This document shows, piece after piece, positions 43,979-55,500 of a stretch of 64,000 bases of DNA. A model generated the notes under the pieces. It saw nothing but the letters and a program-made list of their open reading frames with translations. It was not told the DNA's origin and did no database searches. The translations under genes were made by a program, and so were the position numbers. Positions within the stretch are counted from its first letter, which is position 1. Each line of letters opens with the position of its first letter. The stretch comes from Papilionanthe hookeriana x Papilionanthe teres (taxonomy: Eukaryota; Streptophyta; Magnoliopsida; Asparagales; Orchidaceae): assembly GCA_022702705.1 (NCBI GenBank), contig CM040431.1, positions 27,173,623 to 27,237,622 on the forward strand, in the 5' to 3' direction.

Positions 43979-46386
43979 AGGGAAGGGAGTCCAAGTCAGT
44001 GATGAACCTGTTACCATGGAGGGTTCAGACTTTGCTGCAATACCGCCTGTTTTTGAGATAGGGTCTAGTTCAAGATTTTTACCTTTAACCCGAACGCAAA
44101 GAAGGAATAAGAACAGAAAGATTCCTAAGATCAGGAGGACCAGGGCTACTGAAGCTTCATTTCTTAAAGAGATTCCTGAAGAAAAAGAAGAACTGCCTGA
44201 GATCTCACCGCTATTGGAGGGGAGTAGGTTCCACCCTCTCTCTACTGCATCTGATGAGGAAGATGCCTGAAAGGTCTCCGCTGCGTTACCCTTACCTACA
44301 TACTACAGTGATTGCAAGAGGAAGAAGATCAAGACTACGCCGCTTACTCGATTGCGAGCAGTAGTGGAGAAGTTAGCCAGAAAGGAGGGATGCCCCGTGT
44401 CAGAAATTCTGAGAAGGATGGGACAAGTACCAGCTAGATCCTGCCTCGGACCACGAGTAGACCCCGTCACTGTCATAGAGAGGCCAAGGAAGAAGGTATG
44501 AGCTGGCGAGAGAAGTTCTCCTATTGTTGTATCAGGTCACCATATTTGGGAGCACACCACCTACCGACGTACAACCGACAGGCCATCCGGTCCTAGGCCT
44601 CCTACTACAAAAAGGATGGTGTGACAACCTATTATTGCTAAACTGATACCGACAAAACGCTCTGGGAAGAGAAGTCTCGTCAGAGAGCCCGGATCTGAGG
44701 AAAGTGCTGCTGCTCTAAAGAAAACTCCTGAAGATGAAGTTCGACAGTCATCGCCTGACAACCGCAAGACCATTTGGAAAAGACCTCTTGAAGCTGCTAT
44801 AGGAAAGCTAAGAACTGACATCCAACGGTTGGCAAGAGAAAGAAGAGAAGGACCGAGGAATGAAGAAGAACCATCAGAATTCATGGAAGAAGAATTTGTC
44901 GAGATCAATGTAGTTGAGACCCGAGCATCGTCAGCTTTGTAGAGAGCTCCATCAACTTCAGAGGGAGACGACCAGAGGCAAAGAGAGCATGTCTTCGAGA
45001 AAAGGACGATACAATCTACCGAATGGAAAAGAAGATGGAGGAGATGGCGGTCGCCTTAGCCACACTCCAGAGTCAGCCTCAACCTCAGAAGGAAACACCT
45101 CTAGAGATCATTCACATTGTCGATGGAGGAAAATAAATTACATCCATTAACGGAGATGAGCAGCCAAAGAAGGATTCTACGTAAAGCATGATCCCTGAAA
45201 AGTATATTAAGAATATGGTGGAATACCAGGTGCGAGAAGCCTTAGCACAGTCTAAGAGCGGAGCATCTATTTAGACGGGTAGACCTTACCCAAAAGAATT
45301 TGATGCAGTCCAATACCCAAAGGGCTTCGTACCACCTCTGTTTAAGACTTTAGATGGTATGGGAAAACCCCGACAGTATGTCACGCATTTTCGTGCCAGT
45401 TACTGCAATGCTGGTGGAAGCGACGCTTTGCTATTTTGTCAGTTCATCAGCAGCTTGTCAGGGATCGCCTTTGAATGGTACGCAGAATTGCCAAACGGTT
45501 CAGTCAAGACCTTTTTAGAATTGGAAAACCTTTTCGTTAAACTGTTTGCTGGAGCTCGGCACCACATCACTATAGGTGATCTAGTGGTGGAGCAACAGAA
45601 ACCGAACGAAACCTTGGTGGATTACATACTTCGATGGAGGAAATTAAGCATAAAGTGTGAACCATAACGTCAGAAACAGCATGCGGTCCGTATCTTGTTG
45701 AAGAGTATCCACGACCCGATAGCACTTCTCCTCAAAGGATTCACAATTAAGACTTTCGAGAAGTTGCTTAGCAAGGCCGGGAGCTTGCAGGAGGAAGCGA
45801 AACAACTGAGTTTCGTCGATAAGACTGAGAAGCAGAAGCAAATGAAAGCGTTCGAGAAGAAATCAAGAATCATCGCGGCAGTAGATAAAGGTAAGCAACC
45901 AGTATAGATACAGCTAGAGCAACTGCAACCAAGTTATCAACCACCGCAACGGAGTTATCAACAACCTCAACAGAGCTATCAGCAGCCTCGACCGAGTTAT
46001 CAGTCGCCGCAGCAGCATGATCAACTGCCACCTCGCCCATCACGTAGCTTGAAGGAGCTTTTGAATAAGGAATACCCCCTTCATGACTGAAGTAGTGGCC
46101 AAGATGTTTTGCAGTTTGATTAAGATGCCGGACTTTCAGTTGCCAGAGCCCAGGAGGCCGGAGGAAATCAATAAGAAGGATCATCCAAACTACTGCACCT
46201 ACCATAGGATGCTCGGGCACAAGATAGAAGACTTTTTCGCCTTCAAGAATTGGCTTGAGGATAACCTTCGGAAAGGGAACATAACGATCCCGAAGGAATA
46301 CATGAAGCAGCCCAAAAAGGAGGTTCCGTTAATGTTATTTCAATAGATCCTATTGTTCCAATAGACCCGTACACGACTGACGATGG
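43979..46386 (+). pseudogene. gag: Tat-2 gag
   Basis: Second Tat gag, collinear with 36513-38870 of Tat-1, starting in the N-terminal region (VQTLLQY/SDFAAIPPVFEIGSSS) right after the truncated Tat-1 integrase. It contains TRTQRRNKNRKIPKIRRTRA, HVTHFRA-like YVTHFRASYCNAGGSDALLF, ELENLFVKLFAGARHHITIG and PNETLVDYILRWRKLSIKCE, then the SYQ-rich repeat (45930-46010). A zinc-knuckle-like YCTYHRMLGHKIEDFF at 46189-46236 has its last Cys replaced by Phe. Stops are frequent (44268, 44500, 44622, 44939, 45271, 45665). Interrupted at 46386 by LTR copy C and resumed at 53889. Confidence 0.8.
46382..46386. repeat. Target-site duplication of LTR copy C, left
   Basis: GATGG, repeated at 53889-53893. Removing one copy and the insert restores GACGATGGATGCAGTACTG, which aligns without gaps to Tat-1 GACGATGGATGGAGTACTG at 38874-38892. 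Confidence 0.85.
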
Positions 46387-46559
46387 TGCACGGCTTATTT
46401 TTTTATTTTTTATTTAGGTTGGTGTTGTATTTTTGAAAAGGGGGTCGCCTACAGAAATTGTCGGCGAATTTTAATTTAATTTAAATAAATATATAATTTA
46501 GAAAGTAGTATTTCGATTTTGAAAATAATTTTAAATTTGAAAATTTTAAGATATGAAAT

Positions 46560-46810
46560 CAAACCGATCTCACATCCCGAATAGTTTATATAAACGAGCG
46601 CCGCACCACAAACCGTGCATCTATCCCGAAGAATAGACACTACTCGCTCGATGATGGGGCTCGATTAAATAAACTAGAAAGGTTTGTGACATCCGTTTGG
46701 TCCACGAACCAATTTTATAAGCCGACAAGTTCCCCGCTTAATATAAATGAATTAAGCAGCAGTTTATATTACCCAGGTTCTTAAAGTTCCCTATAAGGGC
46801 AAGCCCCTAT
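46560..46810 (-). promoter_or_regulatory. Promoter-proximal block of Tat LTR copy C
   Basis: TATATAAA on the minus strand (46585-46592), imperfect hairpin TCTATCCCGAAGAATAGA (46621-46638), GACATCCGTTTGGTCC and AGGGCAAGCCCCTATAG, all shared with copies A and B. Confidence 0.55.
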
Positions 46811-47103
46811 AGCTTAATTACATCTTAAGTGACAGAAATCACCTAAGAAAACTCTCGATAATAATCAGTAGTTCTGCTCTCAAGAATTTCAAAGTTTAAG
46901 TTTTCAAGGGATTGAATTTTAGAATTTCAATAGGGAATGGATCAAATTTTGAACATTATATTTTAAGAATCCGAAGGAAGAAAGGTAGGAGAAATCACAG
47001 ATTCGAAGCGAACTTCGGTAATTTCCCGACCATCCTATTTGTTTGGCTTGAATTTAGGAAAGCTCTAATGTTTATTTAGTATTCTGATCTTGTCAATTTT
47101 AAT

Positions 47104-47300
47104 TGGTTAGGACTTATATTTGTATGATAAAATCATACAAATAGCCTCGAATATGTGAGGGTTTATGTCGTATCGGACGACTACCTCGGAGTCCTAAGAC
47201 CGGTTAGGGCTTAATTTACATGATATGATCATGCAAATGCCTAACGAAGAGTCGAGGATTTATGTTGCACTAGGCAAGCTACCTCGAAGTCCTACGGCTT
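47104..47300. repeat. Imperfect tandem repeat with hairpin in LTR copy C
   Basis: Two units of about 97 bp, each opening GGTTAGG(A/G)CTTA and closing CTACCTCG(G/A)AGTCCTA. Unit 1 contains a perfect hairpin at 47118-47142 (arms ATTTGTATGAT and ATCATACAAAT, 3-base loop); unit 2 has a weaker version (ATGATATGATCAT). Confidence 0.65.
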
Positions 47301-48520
47301 GGTTATTTAATTCTAAGGAAAGTTTCTATCGAAGTAGACTCGTGTTTTCGTCGATGACGATGGCCGTGCTGCCCACCATGCTCCAAGCTCCTTGTTGTTG
47401 CAGAGGTTTAGTTTTAGAAGTCATAAATCAGGAGATGAGAGAAGTGTTTGGTTTTAGAGAAAATCTTAATTTCCATGTGTCTTTAATATTTTAATTAAAA
47501 CAGGTCTTAGAGTTGATTAAACAAACCGATTAAGATCCCACGGTTCCGTCATCCCGACACCGTTATTTTCATCGAATTCACTTAGTCCAGATGAATTTGC
47601 TAAACTCAACTGAATGAGTTCCGCACTTTCATTTAGACCGTGGGAAATCCCGTTAGCAACACGTGGGTTACATCATCCGAGGTATTCTCAATCATTCAAT
47701 GAGACGTTTTAATTTAGTTGTAATTGTAGTTTTGTTGTTCTGTTTGTGATTAAATTTTGAGTTGTCTTATATTTTGAAATGTTGTGGCGGTGAATTTTTA
47801 TCTTGTAGTGTCTTTTAATTTAGTTATGGGTTTCAGTTTTGGTTTCTGTCCTAAAGGTGTAAGTTTTCATGCAACAGTTGTTTATCATGAAAGAAAAGTA
47901 AGTGCGATGCGATTAAATAAGTTGCAATAAAGTAAATTGCAATAAAATAAAAGCGTACCTGGAGGGTCTTCCCGTCATCCCAAGCCGCACTTAAAACACG
48001 CTTAGAATATTTAAGCATTTAAAGTAAGTTCCTAGTAAAGCTAAAGGAAGGGTTATGGTTTTCTACCAAGTTCCTAATCCTATAGCTAGTCATTTCCTAT
48101 GACGTCTAGGTTCTTGTATCTTAGTTTGAGGATGATTTTCTTCATCAAAGAACAACTAAGTTCAATTGTTCTTATAAATATCCTATCATATTGAGGAAGT
48201 GCTTAAGACGAATCTTAAACATCTTTTCAATATTTCTAAGATTGTTTTAAGTCCAAATGAGTTTAATTACACAAATGAATTAATCGTCCGAGAGTTTAAG
48301 TTTTGTTGTCTTGCTCAGTGAACTAGGACATTTGAATATCCTATGAGTGAAGTAACATTTCCTTTAACACTCCTTTTAAGAGTTATGACATCACGAGCTT
48401 TCGAGGGCAAATGGATGTTCAAGTGAGTTGTGATTTAATTTTAGTTAATGGATTTAAGTTTGGAATAGTTGTTCAAGTTGTTTTAGATTTATTTTGAATT
48501 CTTCATGTCTTAGGTGATGT

Positions 48521-48890
48521 CATTTAATTCAATTTAATTTAACTTTAATTTAATTTAATTTAATTTAATTTAATTTAGTTTTAATTTTAATTTAATTTTG
48601 ATTTAATTCAATTTAGTTTAACTTGATGTGAATTAATTTAATTTAATTTAATTTGATTTAATTTAATTTAATTAATTTAATTTGTTTTAATTTAATTTAA
48701 TTTAATTTGTTTTAATTTAATTTAATTTAATTTAATATATTTTTTTAATTTAATTTAGATTAATTTAATTTAATTTAATTTATTTATTCAATTTAATTTA
48801 ATTTAGTTTTATTATTATTATATTTTTTTGATTTAATTTAATTTAATTTAATTTTTAATTTAATTTTATTTTTGATTTTAATTTTAATTG
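48521..48890. repeat. (TTTAA)n microsatellite in LTR copy C
   Basis: About 370 bases of TTTAA/AATTT pentamers with interruptions. Not expanded at the corresponding places of copies A and B; it accounts for much of the extra length of copy C. Confidence 0.8.
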
Positions 48891-50699
48891 AAACTTTAAA
48901 AAGAGTTTAATAATTTACCTTTAATTCAACTTAAATGATTGAATCTATTAACATTTTAAGACTTAAATTTGAATTACCTTTTTAATTAAGAATTAAATAT
49001 TATTGAGATGATTAATTTAGGGATCCTTAGATTAAAGAATAAATCTCTTCCTAATAATACCCCTATTTTAATAATTCCAATTTTATTATTCTTCCAAATT
49101 TAATCAATTATTTAATTAAGGTTTATTTCAATTATTTTAAATTGTTTAGTAGGTTTCTACCCTTTAATTATTTAAATTTCAATCATCCAAATCAGATTAA
49201 AATCTAATATTTTACTTATTAATTTTATTAAGCCTAAAGTTTTAATTAAGGGTTAAAATTTTAATTACCATTTTGCCCTTCAAGCCTAATAATTTCATAA
49301 CTCACTAAATTGAGCTTAAATGAATTTGAAATTTTTATGTGACTTCACTCATATGTCAATAAAGACATTAGAGGAGAAAATGTGATTTTTCCGTATTTAA
49401 TTTATTTATATAATTATTTTTGGTGGAAAATAAGGATTTCCAAGGAAAATTTAATAATATGACCAAGGGAAAGTTTCTGTCCTTAAGAAAATTATGGGAT
49501 ATTCCTAATGACTAGAGGACCACTTGGACCAATTTTTGTGATTTTTTGAATTATATTTTATTTATTAGAATTATTTTAAGTTCTGGAGTATTAATTAATT
49601 TAAAAATAGAATATAAGTTGAAAAATGAATTTTATAATTTTTAAAATTCTCTCTAATATCAAGGATTCCAGAGAACTAAATTTTATAATTTTCTGATTTT
49701 TCTTTGATTTATTATAATTATTTTAGTGAAAATGCTAGAAAATACATTTTTTTAATTTTAAAATTACCCTAGGGCTTTAAAATTTAATATCTCATTAAAT
49801 AGACCTGAGAAAAAATATGGGGTTTGTTCCTAAGTGATTAAATTTCAAAATATGACATTTTGGTGAATTTTATTATTTTTGTGATTTTTATTATTTTTCA
49901 ATTATTAAAATATTAAAATAATACTAAAAAATTAACTTTTTTAGAAAATTGAAATTTTAATTTTCTTAAATTTCCCTGATATCAGAGAGGCTCCAAAACC
50001 AATTTGGTGAATTTTTGAAAGGTATTTTGGAAGTTATGAATTTTTAAAGCTTAAAATGACTAAATGACTTAATCAACCCATTTAGTAGGGTTAACCCAAC
50101 CCAATTGACTTCAAACTTTTATGGTGGGTTCCCCTGATCTTAAAGGTCAGTGGAGAATTGATTTCAAGTCAATTTGATCTATGGTTAACTCTAATTAATT
50201 AGGGGTCTATTTTTGGGTATTTAAGCCAATTAGTGGTTATTTTGATTAACTAACTCAAGTCCTATTTTTCCTGTGGTTCTCTCGGTCATAAGGAACATCA
50301 CCAAATTTTCCTAGAATTTATTTCACAACATGCTAATTATTGAAATTAAAATACTCAAAATAGCCACATGCATTTGAAAAATAAATAACTTTTCACAGAG
50401 ATGGCCTCTGACCTTAGAAAATTCAGGGAATGTTCCCAAGTTCAGGGGCTTCAAAAGCTCTATGGTCTCATGCCATGGTGAATTGTATGAATGCATGGAG
50501 AATTAAAACAATGCAGGAGTAAATAATTAATTAAAAATAAATTACTAGACAAAATTAATTAATTTCTTTTCCACATTATTCTCCTCTCGTTCACCGAGCA
50601 AGAGGGTATTTTTATTTTATTTTTGTGATTTTTCTACACAAAGATATGGATTTTTGAAGTTTAGGAATTAAATAAATCGAAAACCCCTAATTTTCTATT

Positions 50700-51900
50700 T
50701 ATCCGAGCTCTGCCGCCGCGTCAACCTTAAGCATCTCCGAAGTGCCGCGCGGCGCGCTCCCATTCGACGCCGCCGCTCGAGTCGCCACCCGGGTCCCGCC
50801 TTCCGCGTATCATCTCGCCGATCCGACCTAATCCGAGCCGTCCGTCCGCGCGTGTATTAAATGGACTCGCATCCATTCATCGTCCCCAAGCGTCCTCACC
50901 CGTGAGCCGTCCACACTAAATCCCTAATATCTCACTCGATACTCAATGGATTTTTGTGTTCTTATGCTTCTGCTGGATTCGTCTTCAAGAGACGAATACA
51001 TCTATACGTGATCATGCATCGAAATTAAAGCATTTGAAACGGAGAATCTCCGTAAGCTCGGGATGAAGAATTAGCTCATACCTTTGCTCGCAGAAGTGTG
51101 GCTTCAATCCGAGGGTCGTGTCACCTTCGATCGCGTCCCGCAGAAGCTCCGGATGAAGTCTCCCGGTCCGGTGAATTGCCCAGTAGGATTTCGACCACGA
51201 CCCGACCACAAAGCTCGGAGGCCGGAGCAACCGGGTGGCTCCGGAGATGGGGCTTTTGCCGGTGGACACCTTCTCGGTCCGGTGAAGGTGTAGGACCAAT
51301 CAATTCCGAGGATCGATCCACTCGCGGAGAAGTGTCCCGGCTTCGGGTGGAATTTCAGCCGAGAAATCGGATTTTGTCGGGGGGATTAGTGGCGAACCGA
51401 CACCTGGGATCAACTCGCTCTAAGGGTGGAGAAGGGTTTGGAACGATTTTGCGCAGTTTCGGCAAGGTTTGTGCAACTCTCCTCCATGGCCGCGAGGGTG
51501 AGGGGTTTGAACAGAGAGAGTCGAGGGCCTCCTGTGGGGTTTAAGGCTTGGGATCACCGCTCTCGGGTACGAGAAGAACGGCCCATGGTGGCCATCGGGC
51601 ATCGTGGGCAGCTCAAGAAGGTGGAATTCCAAGGTTCGGCTCCTCCCCATGTCTCGGCCATGGCATTTTCCGGCGGCACAGTGGCCGGCCGGGCAGTGCA
51701 AGGGTCACCCTCAAGGTCGTGGAGGTCGTGGGTCGGGTTAGTGAATTCAATCGAAGCCTTACATGTGTAAAGTGGTTGGATCAAATGGCATGGGGAGGTG
51801 GCTTCTTTTGCACTTGGTTTGGTCAACCCATTGAAAATGGGCTTGGTTCACCTCCCCATGGCCGATTTGGGCCGAGGGAGGATCAGTGAATCAGCCTAGA
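50700..51900 (-). other. CpG-rich segment of LTR copy C
   Basis: GC- and CpG-rich island in an otherwise AT-rich LTR (for example GTGCCGCGCGGCGCGC near 50740). Homologous to 30480-31510 and 5040-6080, where CpG is partly or largely lost. Open frames occur in several phases on both strands, as expected for GC-rich sequence, and show no recognisable domain. Confidence 0.6.
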
Positions 51901-52389
51901 AAAGGGGCGGAGAGGTCACCATCCATGAATATTTTCGATTAATCATGGATTAAGGTGAAGCATTAAAAGGGTTAAAACCTTTTAAGGAGGCTTAAAAGAG
52001 GCTCCTCCTTTTTCCATTAATGGCTTGATCACATGTCAAACCTTCCATGGCTTCATGTGGCTTGTTCATGGCTCGCATTCGGCTCCATTCGCTTCGGGAA
52101 AAGTTTAGTCAATTTCATGAAAATGGGTTTCTATGACTTTTGGCATTTTGGTGAGGGTTGCCATGAGGTTTAATTTTGGAATAATCCAATGATGAATTTA
52201 GGATTTAGGGATGATTTCAATTAAAGGGATGATAAGGAGAAATTCCATGTGGGCTTTAGGATAGGCTTGGGCTTTTGAAATTATCTTAAGAATGAGCTTT
52301 TAGGAAGGCTAAAGGGGGGGGGCCCTTCATGTTTGAAAATGGGCCTTTGGATAAAAAATTTTGTAAAGGGCCATGTCAAATAAATGTTG

Positions 52390-53350
52390 GGATTGGTTTA
52401 AGGATGTACCATGAATGATTTGAAACAAACTTGAGGTGATTTGGGTTTGAATCGGGTCGATATGCTTTTGGTAAAGAGGCTAAGATGGGCCAAAATGAGC
52501 TACCATGGGCCAAAGTTGGGCTAAAGTTCAAATTGATGTAAAATTAATGTTGGGAAATGTTTATGTGAGTGTTTCAAAGAGGTTTTGGCTTGGGTTGGGT
52601 TTTGATTTTGAGGTTTGGGCCTATTTGGGTTAGGTTTGGGTTTAGGTCAAAATTGGGCTTTTTGATTTCGGGGTTGAATTTGAGTGGGGCTTGGGTCAAA
52701 ATCTTGGGAAAATCATGTTAGTGTTTTGTTTATGGGGGTTTTAAGGAAGGTTTAGAAAAGATTTGGGGTTAATTGGAGTTGAATTGGGTGAGTTTGGGCT
52801 AAGTTCGGGTCATGGGTCCAAATCGGGCTTTAAGGCCCAAAGTGAAATTGGATCCAAATGTCAATCAAATTGGACTTGGATTTGGTCTAGATTGGTGTTG
52901 GGGATGTTGAATTGAAGTTTAGAATTGAATTGGACCAGAATTTGGGTCAATTGATAGGTTTGGTTTGACATCGGGTTCACTTTGGGTTAAAATGGGTCAA
53001 ATTGGGGGTTTTGATAAAAGCGGGGTAAATTGACAAAATTGGCCCATGATGTAGTTGAACAAAATGAAATTAGGAATATTTGGGATTTTCTGGAATTTTC
53101 TGGGAATTTTCTGAATTTTTGGATTTTTTGGCTAAGAGGGGTATTTTGGGTATTTGGAGGGTATTGGGAGGTATTTTTGGAATTTTTGGTATTTTTGGCT
53201 ATGGATGATCAATTTGATTGGTGAGGAAATGTTTAGGATTGATTTTGAGAAATTTTGGGTGATTTGGAGGATTTTGGAAATTTTGGGTAATTTCAAGGGT
53301 TTGTGGAGTTGCAGTTGTGTAGGTCCTGGGGTCAAAAATTGAAAATTTGG
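52390..53350. other. G/T-skewed segment of LTR copy C
   Basis: Same low-complexity skew as 6240-7370, with phrases such as TTGGGTCAAAATTGGGC. Small frames at 53030-53486 on both strands are by-products. Confidence 0.6.
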
Positions 53351-53888
53351 AAAATTGAAGATCGGGTGAATGTAAGTGGAATGAAATCATTTTGGTTGAG
53401 CTATGAAGCCATATCAAACCCACATGAGCCATAAAAGTGGACTCATTCGAGGTATCCACTATGTTGTTCCTAACCCTCTTAGCCAAGGGCTTAGTGGGTT
53501 AAGCGTCCATCCATGTGAATCACCTTCATGAGTCGAGAGGTCAAATTGGGTATGGGTGTGTTTTTAGGAGGTGTGTGAAAGTGTAGTGTATAGGTGTAAT
53601 GTGTGTGTAAGTCAACCCTTCACTGCACTGTGCCACCTGTGGCAGTCCTAAGGCCAAAGAGTCCCATAAGAACTCATCCTTTAAACTTCCACATTTGATC
53701 TCAACCCTCTAGGTGATTAGGGGTCTACAATCAAGTTTCGTGGAGTTTGCAGGAGTTAAGAAGTGGTTTGAATTTCTAAGTGGTGGGTCCCAATTCTAAT
53801 CCTCTAAGATAGTCAAAGGAAAAGCCTAAGGCTAGATCCTAAGTACTAAAGAGAAGAAGAGAAGACCTCATCAAAAATGAGGTCAACA

Positions 53889-53893
53889 GATGG
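53889..53893. repeat. Target-site duplication of LTR copy C, right
   Basis: GATGG directly after GGTCAACA; partner of 46382-46386. Confidence 0.85.
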
Positions 53894-55500
53894 ATGCAGT
53901 ACTGTTTGTAAGAAGTCCTCGAAGAAAATTTTGGATCACGTCCAGACCGCTGCGCACTTCAATTCAGAATTCAACACCTACCAAATCGGCACTATCTCTT
54001 ACGATTGAAGAACCACCCTGAAGGAGGAGAAGATCGTGAAAGGAGAAAAGATCAAGCTCCGAGGGGTAGACTAGGGCCGCTTTTCCTAGATGGTTGCTTC
54101 CTGCTCGGGGAGAAATCCTTGACCTCTCGACTCGTATGATTATCCGTCCGCTCTCGCGGGATACTATAATAATAAGAGTTATGGTGTTGGCTACGTTTCG
54201 ATTGTTTCTAACCATTACATAACTAAAAAAATCAACCTAATCCGATCTCAATTTCGATGCGATTAACAATTCTCAAATCATACAAAACCTCGATGACGCC
54301 GACGAAGGAAAGGACGTTCACGAGAGTGGCTGCGAAACTTTAAAAAGTGACGAGTCCATTTATGAATTCCAAGGAGCTCCGATCACGATAGAATTAGAGC
54401 TGTCAGATTCTGAAGCAACTCCAGAAGAGCCAGTTGTTCCAATTCAAAAGGAGATACCGGCAGATTCAGCACCAAATTCAGAAGAAATACCAGAAGTCAA
54501 TCTAAGAAGTGGAAAATTTCTACCCCCGAGAGTGGGACCAAAGGATAAAGGAAAGCGGGTGGTCGCTCGAGAAGAGCCAAACCCGAAGAGAGGAATTGCC
54601 CATTCTGGAAGAAATCGAAGAACCCGGTAATAAAGTGGACTATAACGTGCTAGCACCATCTTAGGAAGTTGCTAGCCAAACCGAGCATCTACGACGCTCC
54701 GATCCCGTCAAATGAGATGAGGGAAACTCGGTCAAGGCTTTACTTGATCCAAAAATTTCTTTAGCTCAAATGGCTCGGTAATTCCATAGTACGATATTTG
54801 CTCGTTAAAAGAACAAGGCGGTGTTACTTTCACTGACAATGATCTACTACTTGGAAAAGCTGATCACATTCGACCTCTGTACATTTCATACCACTATCGA
54901 GAATTTCACGCTCTCTAGGGTGTTAGTTAATTCGAGTGCATCGATCAACATTAGGAATCTTCGGACGTTAGCATACTTGGAAATTGATGCACGCGATCTC
55001 GAAGCAGACAGAATGTTACTGAGAGGCTTCAATCAGAAATGAGAAAAATTTCTTGGATCGATAACACTATCAATGAGAATCGGTGATTTGGCAAGAACAA
55101 CCGCAAAGTTCCATATAATTGATTCTGAGACATCGTTCAATGCTCATCTGGGTCCGCCGTGGATCCATGAAAACCCGGTACCGTCGTCTCTCGTACCCGT
55201 GCATAAAAGTATTATGATGGAGGGGAAGAACAAGTGTATCAAAGGTGACTAGCAACCGTTCTTCATCCACGAAATTGGAATTCACGAAGATGCACCCTAC
55301 TACACGCCTCCGAAGAAAACTATCTTTTCCAGAAATGTTGTACCGAATGAAGCAAAAGAAGTTCGAGACGACGAGGTACCTGAAGTTCTAGTTCAACACT
55401 TACTCACCACTCCCTTATGGTGAGATGGTGAAGGTTTCTCCAGAACTCGTACCCGAGGTCGAGGCCGGGGACAAGCTCTAGGAAGAAACGGTGGAACAGT
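53894..55500 (+). pseudogene. Tat-2 Gag-PR linker and protease
   Basis: Continuation of Tat-2 after LTR copy C, collinear with 38885-40472. The linker is fragmented by many indels, so only pieces such as EVNLRSGKFLPP are readable. Protease: RVLVNSSASINIRNLRTLAY at 54917-54976, where the catalytic Asp has become Asn (54929-54931), then LEIDARDLEADRMLLRGFNQ and, after a TGA at 55040, GSITLSMRIGDLARTTAKFH. This part differs from Tat-1 far more, and with more indels at CTG/CAG, than the rest of Tat-2. Minus-strand frames at 53964-54659 and 55070-55285 are shadows. Confidence 0.75.

Larger units (their letters stand above)
46387..53888 (-). repeat. Tat-family giant LTR, copy C (reverse, 7.5 kb)
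   Basis: On the minus strand it begins TGTTGACCTC (53888) and ends GCCGTGCA (46387), flanked by GATGG. Landmarks from left: 46387-46455 extra segment with a PBS-like TGTAGGCGACCCC (minus strand), CGCCGACA end homologous to copy B at 46459-46466, promoter block 46560-46810, tandem repeat 47104-47300, (TTTAA)n expansion 48521-48890, AT-rich middle, CpG-rich 50700-51900, G/T-rich 52390-53350. It has the most CpG of the three copies and the clearest ends, so it is probably the youngest. Overlapping frames at 51084-51889 on both strands are not kept in the other copies and are not called genes. Confidence 0.85.

Noticed and set aside
51084..51889. Several overlapping open frames of 70-150 codons on both strands in LTR copy C
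   Set aside because: They lie in GC-rich sequence where stops are rare, show no recognisable domain, and are not kept in copies A and B.
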